NCBI GenBank assembly: GCA_937929935.1
Contig: CALFUL010000013.1
Span: 62,001-126,000 of the forward strand
Origin: an uncultured Flavobacteriaceae bacterium
GTDB lineage: Bacteria; Bacteroidota; Bacteroidia; Flavobacteriales; Flavobacteriaceae
Length of the DNA stretch: 64,000 bases
Direction of reading: 5' to 3'
The notes beneath the pieces were generated by a model, which saw nothing but the letters and a program-made list of their open reading frames with translations, did not search any database and was not told the origin of the DNA. The translations under genes were made by a program, and so were the position numbers. Below are positions 40,739-49,526 of this stretch, one piece after another (within the stretch, counting starts at the first letter, position 1; each line of letters opens with the position of its first letter).

Positions 40739-41299
40739 TTAATATTTCATATCCTTGAGTTCACCATCTAAACCGTATTCAAAACTAAATGTCGTTCCTC
40801 CATTTTCAGGCTTAAGATTTATTAAGTAGTTCATTTTAGAAGTATCTCCATTACTTGGAATTTTAATATGTGCCAAGCTTAACTCACCATCAATTTTTTT
40901 GTCTTCGGATAACTTTTCAGTTGCTTTTTCAACTAATCCGCCAAGCGTAGAAAGATTAATTTTATCATCTAATTGAAACATAAAATCGGAAGCCTTACTG
41001 CCTTCTGGAATTTCAAGGGTTATCTCAGATGTTTGTTTCCAACCATTTTGAACGTAAGACCACTGTCCCATTGTTAAAGATTCTGGGGCATCTGTTACGA
41101 TAAGCGATATGGTATTTCCTATAGGTTTTGCATTAGCTATTGTGATTTCTGTAAAGTAGGCATCATCACCAAAATTTGATTTAATCTCTTCTTCCATTGC
41201 TCCAAGGCCTTCTGCCGTTGCAGGCTGTTTTGTAATGTTACCACAAGAGGTTACTATTAATGCAAAAGCTACTACTACTGTTTTAAGTATTGTTTTCAT
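40739..41299 (-). CDS. Hypothetical lipoprotein
   Basis: Lipobox MKTILKTVVVAFALIVTSCGN. Confidence 0.6.
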   Translation of the reverse strand: MKTILKTVVVAFALIVTSCGNITKQPATAEGLGAMEEEIKSNFGDDAYFTEITIANAKPIGNTISLIVTDAPESLTMGQWSYVQNGWKQTSEITLEIPEGSKASDFMFQLDDKINLSTLGGLVEKATEKLSEDKKIDGELSLAHIKIPSNGDTSKMNYLINLKPENGGTTFSFEYGLDGELKDMKY

Positions 41300-41338
41300 A
41301 ATTGTAAATTTTTATTGATATTTTTTTTGTTTATACGT

Positions 41339-41554
41339 CTATTTCTCTTCTTCATCTACTCCATAAAAGAAGAATAAAGCGCCTCCTGTTATTATTAAGA
41401 GTATTCGAATAATCCAACCCATAGCAGTACCCCATAGGTCTACCCATGCCAACCACCTAAGGTTGTAATTGAAGATTGATAATACCGCAGAAATAATTCC
41501 GAGTGCTGCTACAAGTAAACCGGCTTTGCCTAGTTTTTCTTTAATATTTCCCAT
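41339..41554 (-). CDS. Small hypothetical membrane protein
   Basis: 71 aa, two TM segments, in series with the block. Confidence 0.5.
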   Translation of the reverse strand: MGNIKEKLGKAGLLVAALGIISAVLSIFNYNLRWLAWVDLWGTAMGWIIRILLIITGGALFFFYGVDEEEK

Positions 41555-41661
41555 AATACTATTTTAGATTCATAAGATTTGAATCGTAAAAGTATAGGTG
41601 TGAGGTAAGGTAAAAAATAGAGAATCTATTTTCGGGGCTTTAAAATAAATAAGTGTAAGGA

Positions 41662-41697
41662 TTTTGGCAAAATCCGTAATTCGTATTTTTGCCAAAA
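41662..41697. promoter_or_regulatory. Perfect 11-bp dyad between the LytTR gene and the accessory block
   Basis: TTTTGGCAAAA (41662-41672) and TTTTGCCAAAA (41687-41697), 14-nt spacer. Confidence 0.5.
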
Positions 41698-41746
41698 AAG
41701 TAAACATGTAGTTAGGTATTATAATTTACCTATGCATTCATGGGGT

Positions 41747-42487
41747 TTAACCTGTAGTATTTGTATTTAAAAAGGCTTTAAGGAAAGCGTCTTTTTTTCT
41801 AAAAGACACAGGTATTTTTTGTTCGTTCTTAAGATAAATAACTCCCGACTTATCATACCTGTCTATAAATTTTAAATTTACTAAAAAGGACTGGTGCGGT
41901 CTGGTAAAGTTACTTTCTAGCAAGCGTTCCTCAAACGCTTTTAGAGTTTTAGAAACTACATATTTTTTATTGTCGCTACAATAAAAAGTAGTGTATCCTT
42001 TGTCGGATTCGCAATAAAGTAATACGTTTATATCTATTACCTGAAAGCTATCATGAACAGATATTATTAGTTTGGCATCATCATTATTCCAAACGGCTTT
42101 AGCAGTATTTATTTGTTTTTTTTGTTCTTCAACAGATAATGTAGTAACTTTTTCTATGGCGGTTTCTAACTCTTCTAATGCTACAGGCTTTAAAATATAA
42201 TCAACAGCTCCTGCTTTTAAAGCTTGCAGCGCAAACTCTTCATATGCGGTAATAAAGATTACTTTAAAGTTTTGTTCTTTTGTCTGTTCTAAAAAATCAA
42301 AGGCAGTACCGTCGGTTAAATTAATATCTAAAAATACAAGTTCTGGCTCACAGGCCTTAACCACAATACAAGCATCTTTAACAGATTCACATTCACCAAC
42401 TACATTAATATTGGTATCTACTAAATCTAATAGGTTTAATAGACCTTTTCTAATATATGTTTTATCTTCTACAATAATTGCTTTCAT
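41747..42487 (-). CDS. LytTR family response regulator
   Basis: Receiver (LVFLDINLTDGTAFDFL, KPVALEEL) plus LytTR (YCESDKGYTTFYC, FTRPHQSFLVNLKFID). Confidence 0.92.
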   Translation of the reverse strand: MKAIIVEDKTYIRKGLLNLLDLVDTNINVVGECESVKDACIVVKACEPELVFLDINLTDGTAFDFLEQTKEQNFKVIFITAYEEFALQALKAGAVDYILKPVALEELETAIEKVTTLSVEEQKKQINTAKAVWNNDDAKLIISVHDSFQVIDINVLLYCESDKGYTTFYCSDNKKYVVSKTLKAFEERLLESNFTRPHQSFLVNLKFIDRYDKSGVIYLKNEQKIPVSFRKKDAFLKAFLNTNTTG

Positions 42488-44703
42488 TATTTTGTATATT
42501 GATAAGGTAATGTTAGTGTTACCTTGGTCCCTTGCTTATCATTGGCCTGTCTATCTATAATTTTGATAGAAGTTCTGATTTTAGAACGTTTCGATAATAT
42601 TTTTAATCTTTCTGCGGTAATTGTAGTTGCTAATGATTTTTTATCACTCCTTTTCTCTTCTTTCTCTGTATTAATACCAATTCCGTTATCCGTTATGGCA
42701 CAGGTTAATACTTTGTTAGAGTAAGTAAGCTCTAGTTTTATATTCTTTGCCCCTTTATGGTTTACAAAAGCATGTTCTATGGCGTTCTCTATAAAAGGTT
42801 GTATAAGCATAGGGGGTATTTTAATACTTTCTGTATATATAGTATCATCTATATTAAGTGTAAAGTTAAAGGATTGGTCTGCTTCTAAATTTTGTAGTTC
42901 AACATAATTGTTTACGGCATCTAGCTCTTGACGTAAGGGTACCATATGCTCTCTAGAATTTTCTAAAACTAAGCGAAGTAGTTTTGAGAATTTAGATAGG
43001 TAAATAACGGCTTTTTTAGGCTCTTTATTTAAAATCATCCCTTGTAATACAGACAGGGAATTAAACATAAAATGTGGAGTCATTTGTGAGCGTAACAAGC
43101 GTTGTTCTATTATAATATTTTTATTTTTAGATTTTATATGCTTAAATTTTTGATAGAAAATAATACCCCCCAAAACTATAGACGTTAAAAGAAAACCAAT
43201 AATAACCCATAAATAATTACGTTGCGATTGTTCTAAATTTTGTGATGTAGCCTTTACGGTTTTAGTTAGTTTTAGCTCTCTTATGCTAGCCGAGTCTAAT
43301 GCCTGCTTATATTTATATTCATATTCAATTTGTGTAATTTTCTCAATATTATCTTTATTAAAAAGGCTATCATTTAACTTTTTGTACTCCTCATGGTTCG
43401 TTAGTGCTTTTTTATAATCGCCTTTATATTTATAAGTTTTAAAAAGTAGGTCAGCAGCTTTTTTTTGAGGTTGAATAAGCTCAAGGTCATCAGCTATTTT
43501 CTTCCCTTTTTGGATAAAAAAAAGTGCTTTTTCATAGTTTTGTTCATATAAATAAGTCTCTGCTAAGCCTAAGTAGCTATTTGCTAAAACATATTTATGA
43601 TCTATTTTATCACTGGATTCTTTAGCTTTTATAAAATTTTCACGAGCAATTAAAGGTTTATTAAGTAATAAATTAATTGAACCAATATTAATAAAACATA
43701 TAGAGACCTGTTTTAAATTGTTAATTTCTTGACTTGTTTTTAAAGCATTATTGTGATATTTAAGTGCTGTTAGATATTTCTTTTGTTGCTTGTAAATAGC
43801 GCCAATGTTGTCGTTATTTAAGGCAATAAAACGTTTACTTTTTTTTTGTACGGCTAATTTTAAAGACTGCTTGTGATATTCTAAAGCTTTATCGTATTTA
43901 CGCATAGCCGTATAGACATCTCCTAAACTATGAAATGTACTTGCTATACTTAAAGTATCCAAAGTTTTTTCAGCATATATTAAGCGCTTATTAAAATTAT
44001 CTATTGCTAATGGGTAATTACTTTGTGTTTTATAAACAACACCTAAATTAACATGAACAAACGAAATACCATCTTCATCATTAATGGCTTTGCACAAAGG
44101 TAATGCCTGTTTATAATTGGCAATAGATTCATTATACCTACCTAATTCAGAATATACATTTCCAATATTTATTAAGCATGTAATTATATTTCTCGTATTT
44201 CCTGAATCTTTGTAGATGTCGTAAGCTTTTTTATAATTGTCTAAGGCTTCATTATATTGTGCTAAATCATAATTAGTTATCCCAAAAGCAACATGTATAG
44301 TAGCTATACCATCTTGGTCTTTAATAAATTCATAATGCTTTAAAGATCGTTTAAAAAAGAGTAAACTTTTAGCATAATTAGATTTTCTGCTTTCTAATAT
44401 TCCCCTTAAGTACAATATTTTTGCCTTCCCTTTTGTGTAATTTAAATCCGCACTTAAATCCTCAGCTTCTTCTAGATATAATTTAGTTGATTCTGAATCG
44501 CTTTGAAAAGATGAAAAAGCTAATTGATGTAATAAATTTACTCTAGTGGTATCTTTTTGTTGATGATTCTGTAGTTCTATTTTAAGACTATCTACTTTAG
44601 TGCTTTGAGAAGAAACAATTGTGGGCAAATACAGCGAAAACACTAAAAAAATAGAAGCTAAAAGAGTTTTTTCAAAATGTGGTTTTTTTCTCAAGCTTTT
44701 CAT
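42487..44703 (-). CDS. TPR-containing LytS-type sensor histidine kinase
   Basis: TPR repeats; TM; RSQMTPHFMFNSLSVLQGMI; PPMLIQPFIENAIEHAF; overlaps the response regulator. Confidence 0.92.
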   Translation of the reverse strand: MKSLRKKPHFEKTLLASIFLVFSLYLPTIVSSQSTKVDSLKIELQNHQQKDTTRVNLLHQLAFSSFQSDSESTKLYLEEAEDLSADLNYTKGKAKILYLRGILESRKSNYAKSLLFFKRSLKHYEFIKDQDGIATIHVAFGITNYDLAQYNEALDNYKKAYDIYKDSGNTRNIITCLINIGNVYSELGRYNESIANYKQALPLCKAINDEDGISFVHVNLGVVYKTQSNYPLAIDNFNKRLIYAEKTLDTLSIASTFHSLGDVYTAMRKYDKALEYHKQSLKLAVQKKSKRFIALNNDNIGAIYKQQKKYLTALKYHNNALKTSQEINNLKQVSICFINIGSINLLLNKPLIARENFIKAKESSDKIDHKYVLANSYLGLAETYLYEQNYEKALFFIQKGKKIADDLELIQPQKKAADLLFKTYKYKGDYKKALTNHEEYKKLNDSLFNKDNIEKITQIEYEYKYKQALDSASIRELKLTKTVKATSQNLEQSQRNYLWVIIGFLLTSIVLGGIIFYQKFKHIKSKNKNIIIEQRLLRSQMTPHFMFNSLSVLQGMILNKEPKKAVIYLSKFSKLLRLVLENSREHMVPLRQELDAVNNYVELQNLEADQSFNFTLNIDDTIYTESIKIPPMLIQPFIENAIEHAFVNHKGAKNIKLELTYSNKVLTCAITDNGIGINTEKEEKRSDKKSLATTITAERLKILSKRSKIRTSIKIIDRQANDKQGTKVTLTLPYQYTK

Positions 44704-44926
44704 TACTTAATTAGTTATACTACTTTAAATAATAGCACATATTTTTGATATTAGACACCAAAATAACAATATATTTCTTAACAGTTCTGTTTAAAAACGC
44801 AATAAATCAAAAAAACAAAGTAGTAAACAAAAGTAATTGTATATAATCAATCTGTAAATAGAAAATATTTTTTCGATAGGCCTTAAGAAAGCTGAATTCA
44901 ACCCATAAGTGCAACAACTTTATTAT

Positions 44927-45202
44927 TTAGGACTTCAATTGGGTTATCACAACTAAACTTCGCCAACCACAACCTTCAAAACAGTGGTGCGCGTAATAAC
45001 CACAGCAACCAAATTCATAGGCCGTGATAACTTCATATTCCTGAAAATATTTTGAAACATAAGCTTGTAATTGATTTGGGTCGGACGACATACTAAAAGA
45101 CTTACCTGAAAATAAATCTGTTGCACAATGTACTTTCCAACTTCGTTTGTGAATATCGCTACCAATGTATAACTTCGGGTAAGCAGTTTGTTGAGTGTTC
45201 AT
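44927..45202 (-). pseudogene. IS110-family transposase N-terminal fragment
   Basis: YIGSDIHKRSWKVHCATDLFSGKSFSMSSDPNQLQAYVSKYF...YEFGCCGYYAHHCFEGCGWR resembles the DEDD N-terminus; remainder of the ORF missing. Confidence 0.8.
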
Positions 45203-45253
45203 ATCTTAATTGTTTTAGAGAACTTTAAAGATACTTGACTTGCTGCTTTTCAT

Positions 45254-45437
45254 CAATGCTATAAAGAATACGGGCTTCGGGCTTAATCGAAAGGTTTGTG
45301 TATTTTTATGAAGTCCGCAAAATCTTTGGCCCCGAAGCGTCGGGGTTGCTTTAAACAAGGAAAAGAAAAAACAAAAAGATTTTGCTATGTGTGTGGCGGA
45401 AAATAATCGCTAGTTTGCTCCCTTACTTTTCATAGCT
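45254..45437. repeat. Copy A of a diverged ~185-bp intergenic repeat
   Basis: Shares aatgctataa, tttatgaagtc, aacaaaaagattttgctatgtgtgtggcg and tcatagc-type end with copy B, in the same order and spacing. Confidence 0.75.
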
Positions 45438-45471
45438 CGAGCATTGTAAGTAATTATCGTCAAGACAAAAA

Positions 45472-46047
45472 TTGGAAGACTTAATCAATAAAATAAAAAG
45501 TAGTACAACTCTTAGCTCAAAAGCCGAAGAATATGTTGTTTCTATTGCAAAAGAAAAGTCGGTTTCTAAAGGCGATGTTTTGATTTATCAAGGACAAGCT
45601 GTGAAGAACACATATTTTGTTAAAGACGGCTGCTTAAGAGCATATTGTATTGATAAAAATGGGAAAGAACATACATTACAGTTTGCTATCAAAAATTGGT
45701 GGATTAGTGATTTTATTGCCATCTACAATAATGAACTATCTACATTAACAATAGAGTGTATAGCTGATTCAAATATAATCGAATTTAATGCTAAACTACT
45801 GGATGAGATATATTCAAAATTTCCTGAATTTGAAGCGTTTCAAAGGAAAAACTTAGAGCGCCATGTAGTTAGTTTACATAAAAGAATTTTAAATCAATTG
45901 CAACTAACCGCTCTAGAGCGATATGAATTATTTCTGAATCAATATCCCGATATTGAGCAATACACGCCAAATTACCACATCGCATCTTATTTAGGCATTA
46001 CACAACAAAGCTTGAGTCGCATAAGAGTAGAAAAATCAAAAAAATAG
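45472..46047 (+). CDS. Crp/Fnr family transcriptional regulator
   Basis: cNMP-binding-like domain GDVLIYQGQAVKNTYFVKDGCLRAY; HTH ASYLGITQQSLSRIR; TTG start. Confidence 0.85.
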   Translation: MEDLINKIKSSTTLSSKAEEYVVSIAKEKSVSKGDVLIYQGQAVKNTYFVKDGCLRAYCIDKNGKEHTLQFAIKNWWISDFIAIYNNELSTLTIECIADSNIIEFNAKLLDEIYSKFPEFEAFQRKNLERHVVSLHKRILNQLQLTALERYELFLNQYPDIEQYTPNYHIASYLGITQQSLSRIRVEKSKK

Positions 46048-46068
46048 CTTTCTTACCATAAGGTAATT

Positions 46069-46096
46069 TTTGCCTCAAAACCATCCTATACTTTTG
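46069..46096 (+). promoter_or_regulatory. Bacteroidota-type promoter (TTTG-N16-TACTTTTG)
   Basis: tttg 46069-46072 and tacttttg 46089-46096, upstream of 46120. Confidence 0.5.
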
Positions 46097-46119
46097 TTTT
46101 AAACTAAAAAAACAAAGTC

Positions 46120-47022
46120 ATGGTAAAAAAAATAGTAATAGGATTAGGAAGTGTTATTATACTTGCTTTTGTAACGTTATACTTCACTAGTAGACCAAAT
46201 TTAGAAGATGATGGTTCATATAGCCCTTCAAGTTTAGCACTTACTTTAGGTACTGTTTCAAAAACAGATTTTGAAGACATAAAGTACTCAAAATACCAAG
46301 GAGATAAATCGAAGATTTTAGTGATTTTCACTGAACAAAAAAACTTGAAGATGAAGAATGGCAAATCCTTCTCTACAGGAAATCATCCAATAGAAGCACT
46401 TGTACCAATGTTACACCTTAAAAATGCAGGATTTGATTTTGAAATAGCTACTCCTACTGGCAAACCTGTTGTATTTGAAATGTGGGCTTTTCCTGAAGAA
46501 GACGAGCATGTTAAAGCGATTTACAACAAGTACAAATCGAGTTTTGAGCAGCCTAGAAAGTTAGCTGAATTTATTACTAAAGCATTTGCGAATGATAGTT
46601 CTTATGCTGCTGTATTTGTACCAGGCGGACATGGAGCAATGATTGGTCTTCCAGAAGATAGAAACGTTGGAAAAGTATTAAATTGGGCGCATCAAAATGA
46701 TTTATTCACAATTACTCTTTGTCATGGACCAGGCGCTTTATTATCTACTACACTCGATAATCAAAAATTTCTTTACGATGGATACAAGATGGCTGTATTT
46801 CCTGATGCTATTGATGAAATGACCCCAATGATTGGCTATTTACCAGGACATATGACATTAGGTGTTAGCGAAAGGTTGAAAAACTTAGGCGCTACTATTG
46901 TTAACACAGAATCTGATAATACGGTTTGTATAGATAGAAAATTAATTACCGGAGCAAGTCCATTAGCTTCTAATGAATTAGGTAAGCTGGCAGCAAACAC
47001 TTTACTAAAGGAGTTGAATTAA
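46120..47022 (+). CDS. DJ-1/PfpI family protein, Hsp31-like, with N-terminal membrane anchor
   Basis: AAVFVPGGHGAMIGLPED; ITLCHGPGALLST nucleophile elbow; N-terminal hydrophobic segment. Confidence 0.85.
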   Translation: MVKKIVIGLGSVIILAFVTLYFTSRPNLEDDGSYSPSSLALTLGTVSKTDFEDIKYSKYQGDKSKILVIFTEQKNLKMKNGKSFSTGNHPIEALVPMLHLKNAGFDFEIATPTGKPVVFEMWAFPEEDEHVKAIYNKYKSSFEQPRKLAEFITKAFANDSSYAAVFVPGGHGAMIGLPEDRNVGKVLNWAHQNDLFTITLCHGPGALLSTTLDNQKFLYDGYKMAVFPDAIDEMTPMIGYLPGHMTLGVSERLKNLGATIVNTESDNTVCIDRKLITGASPLASNELGKLAANTLLKELN

Positions 47023-47052
47023 AAACTACCTAAAACAAGGTATAAAAGCAAT

Positions 47053-47080
47053 AGCGGTTTGAGTGCATACTCAAACCGCT
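47053..47080 (+). terminator. Stem-loop terminator
   Basis: AGCGGTTTGAGT-gcat-ACTCAAACCGCT followed by ttta. Confidence 0.7.
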
Positions 47081-47140
47081 TTATGTATTTAATTAAGTAT
47101 AAGTAAGTGCATTTAATCCACTACTGCTCTTATGCTAGCC

Positions 47141-47150
47141 GTTGGCAACA
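47141..47150. repeat. Left 10-bp inverted repeat flanking TA module
   Basis: GTTGGCAACA; exact reverse complement at 47753-47762. Confidence 0.7.
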
Positions 47151-47168
47151 ATATTAAAAAATTTGTAA

Positions 47169-47190
47169 TTGGTGTAAATTTGGTGTAAAT
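47169..47190. promoter_or_regulatory. 11-bp tandem repeat (TTGGTGTAAAT)x2, candidate TA operator
   Basis: Perfect direct duplication 25 bp upstream of the antitoxin ATG. Confidence 0.55.
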
Positions 47191-47214
47191 TAGAACCAAT
47201 CTAAATATACACTC

Positions 47215-47454
47215 ATGGCAAGACAGAGCATTTCATTTACACAACCAAATGACGAATGGTTAAAATCACAAGTTGATACCCAAGAATATTCAAGTAAAAG
47301 TGAACTTGTTAACGACTTAATCAGACAAGCAAGAAACCAGCAAATCGAAATTGACTGGATTAAAGCTAAATTAGATAAAGCTGAGCATAATGGATTCTCT
47401 AATGATAGCAAGAAACAGATTTTAGCTCAGGCAAAGTCTATAGTTAATGACTGA
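47215..47454 (+). CDS. ParD-like type II antitoxin (RHH)
   Basis: MARQSISFTQPNDEWLKSQVDTQEYSSKSELVNDLIRQAR. Confidence 0.88.
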   Translation: MARQSISFTQPNDEWLKSQVDTQEYSSKSELVNDLIRQARNQQIEIDWIKAKLDKAEHNGFSNDSKKQILAQAKSIVND

Positions 47455-47734
47455 TTATAAACTAAGTAATGTCTCAAAAAATGACTTGATACGGATTCAT
47501 CGATACGGAGTAAAAAAGTTTGGAATGGTCCAAGCTGACAAATACTTTGATTCTTTTTTTGAGTACTTCAACATCATTGCTCAAAGCCCCTATTCATTCG
47601 AATCAGTTGATTTTATAAAAAAAGGATATAAGCGGTGCATTTGTGGTACCGATAGTATTTATTATAAAATTAATGGAAACATCATTGAAATAATGGCAAT
47701 TGTGGGAAGACAGGATTTAAAAAATATACTTTAA
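47447..47734 (+). CDS. RelE/ParE family toxin
   Basis: LSNVSKNDLIRIHRYGVKKFG...IYYKINGNIIEIMAIVGRQD; overlaps antitoxin by 8 bp. Confidence 0.9.
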   Translation: MTDYKLSNVSKNDLIRIHRYGVKKFGMVQADKYFDSFFEYFNIIAQSPYSFESVDFIKKGYKRCICGTDSIYYKINGNIIEIMAIVGRQDLKNIL

Positions 47735-47752
47735 ACTCTTTCGGGGAAATAC

Positions 47753-47762
47753 TGTTGCCAAC
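47753..47762. repeat. Right 10-bp inverted repeat flanking TA module
   Basis: TGTTGCCAAC, reverse complement of 47141-47150. Confidence 0.7.
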
Positions 47763-47960
47763 AATGCTATAATTAATGTGGGGTTTAGGTTTTTACGCCA
47801 AGGTCTGCGTATATTTATGAAGTCGCTAAATTGAAAATTACGCGTCAGCGAAATGTTCAATTTTAGGCTTTGAACAAGAAAAAAAAAGCAAAACAAAAAG
47901 ATTTCGCTATGTGCGTGGCGCAACGGGAATAGTAAATTACCGCCCCACACTAATCATAAC
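47762..47960. repeat. Copy B of the diverged intergenic repeat, with terminal inverted repeat
   Basis: ATTAATGTGGGG (47772-47783) vs CCCCACACTAAT (47943-47954), 11/12 complementary; internal similarity to copy A. Confidence 0.75.
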
Positions 47961-47989
47961 CAAGGCGTATTTTAAGACATGACATTTCA

Positions 47990-48649
47990 ATGAACTCAAA
48001 AGAATATTACAAAATACTTCATACACCCTTACAAGAAAAGGACGATACCTCATTAATATATGGAGGAGGAATTTTTTTAGTTTTATTCGTAGTCATCAAT
48101 TTTATTCCAATTGAACTCGCATTGAGAATGCCAGTTTTACTGGTAATTGTATTTATTTCAGTTTTTTGGGCAATACACAGAGCTGAAATTCTTAATAGAA
48201 ACAAAATCATTTGGGGAATATGCGCTTTTATTTTTCCTCCAATAACTTTAATTATTCTGGGTCTAATGGGTACCAAAATTGGTATAAAACCTATTAAGAA
48301 ATTAGTATATGAACACCGAAAAAAATATGAAGAAAAAATACTAAATAACAAACTACCAGAAAAAGATGCCGTTGCATTGAATTCAAAAATTTATACTGAG
48401 CTATCAGCGCAATTAAAGAAAGACATTTCAAGTAAATTTAACGAGTTGAACATCGAACCTGATAGCGAACCAAACCAACCTTCATCACCTAGTCGGTTTA
48501 CCATTTGGATTGGTGGTCTCACTACCTCTTTATCTGCCACAAAAAGTAATAACAATACTATAATCAAAGCTAGAAACGGATACATTTTTAATTTTATTAT
48601 TTTAATACTAATTATAGCTGTTTTGATTTATGTAATCATTAAATCATAG
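47990..48649 (+). CDS. Hypothetical membrane protein
   Basis: 219 aa with several TM segments; starts ~30 bp after copy B. Confidence 0.6.
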   Translation: MNSKEYYKILHTPLQEKDDTSLIYGGGIFLVLFVVINFIPIELALRMPVLLVIVFISVFWAIHRAEILNRNKIIWGICAFIFPPITLIILGLMGTKIGIKPIKKLVYEHRKKYEEKILNNKLPEKDAVALNSKIYTELSAQLKKDISSKFNELNIEPDSEPNQPSSPSRFTIWIGGLTTSLSATKSNNNTIIKARNGYIFNFIILILIIAVLIYVIIKS

Positions 48650-48725
48650 CAAATATTACCGTGCTGTAAAACAGCCTATTAAAAAATAGATATTCTCATA
48701 CCAATTGGCAAAGAGCTAAAAGAAG

Positions 48726-49484
48726 ATGGAAATACAATTAATAAGAAACGCAACATTAAAAATTAAATACGCCAACAAAACTATCTTGGTTGATCCAATG
48801 CTTTGTGAAAAAGAAACAATTCCGCCATTTATGAAGGGATTAAAAAAAAATCCAACCGTAGAATTACCAACCACCATTGAAACTATCATCAATGATGTTG
48901 ATGCCGTTATGGTAACCCATTCGCATCCTGATCATTTTGACTCTGTCTCTAGTGAAATGTTGGCTGAAAATATTCCAATATTTGCTACCCCTGCGGATAA
49001 AGACTTTTTCTCAAAACAAAATTTCAGTAATATCTCTATTGTTGAAGAACAAATAAGCTGGCAAGAAATTAACGTCACTAGAATTGAAGGACAACATGGT
49101 AGCGGACCCGTACTACCTCACATGGGGGAAGTTTCAGAGTTTGTGCTTCAATCAGAAAATGAGCCAACAATGTATATTGTCAGTGATACTATATTGGTTG
49201 ATGCGGTTAAAGATGCGATAACAAAATATAAACCTAAAGTCATTGTAACCAATTCTGGAAATGGTGTTTTTCCGGGTCTAGAACAATTTCCGGTAATAAT
49301 GGATGAAAAACAAACTGTTGAAGTTGCAAAATTAGCCAGTGATGCGACTATTATTGCCGTACATCTTGAGTCAATAGATTTTAATAAGGCTACCCGTCAA
49401 TCTTTGAGGAATTTTGCAGCTAAAGAGGGTATTTCAGCAACGCAATTATTGATTCCTTCGGATGGAGAAACAGTTAAAATTTAA
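48726..49484 (+). CDS. MBL-fold metal-dependent hydrolase
   Basis: VMVTHSHPDHFDSVSSEML; ILVDPMLCE; YIVSDT. Confidence 0.88.
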   Translation: MEIQLIRNATLKIKYANKTILVDPMLCEKETIPPFMKGLKKNPTVELPTTIETIINDVDAVMVTHSHPDHFDSVSSEMLAENIPIFATPADKDFFSKQNFSNISIVEEQISWQEINVTRIEGQHGSGPVLPHMGEVSEFVLQSENEPTMYIVSDTILVDAVKDAITKYKPKVIVTNSGNGVFPGLEQFPVIMDEKQTVEVAKLASDATIIAVHLESIDFNKATRQSLRNFAAKEGISATQLLIPSDGETVKI

Positions 49485-49526
49485 AAAAGCGATTACTATA
49501 GTTGATTAAGGCATAATAGAATATCA

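Noticed and set aside
45203-45254. Possible IS110 bridge RNA upstream of the transposase fragment
   Set aside because: The region is short, the element's other end is missing, and I could not identify the expected paired loops.
47717-47950. Minus ORF of 77 aa
   Set aside because: Lies wholly within intergenic repeat copy B, and copy A does not conserve a matching frame.
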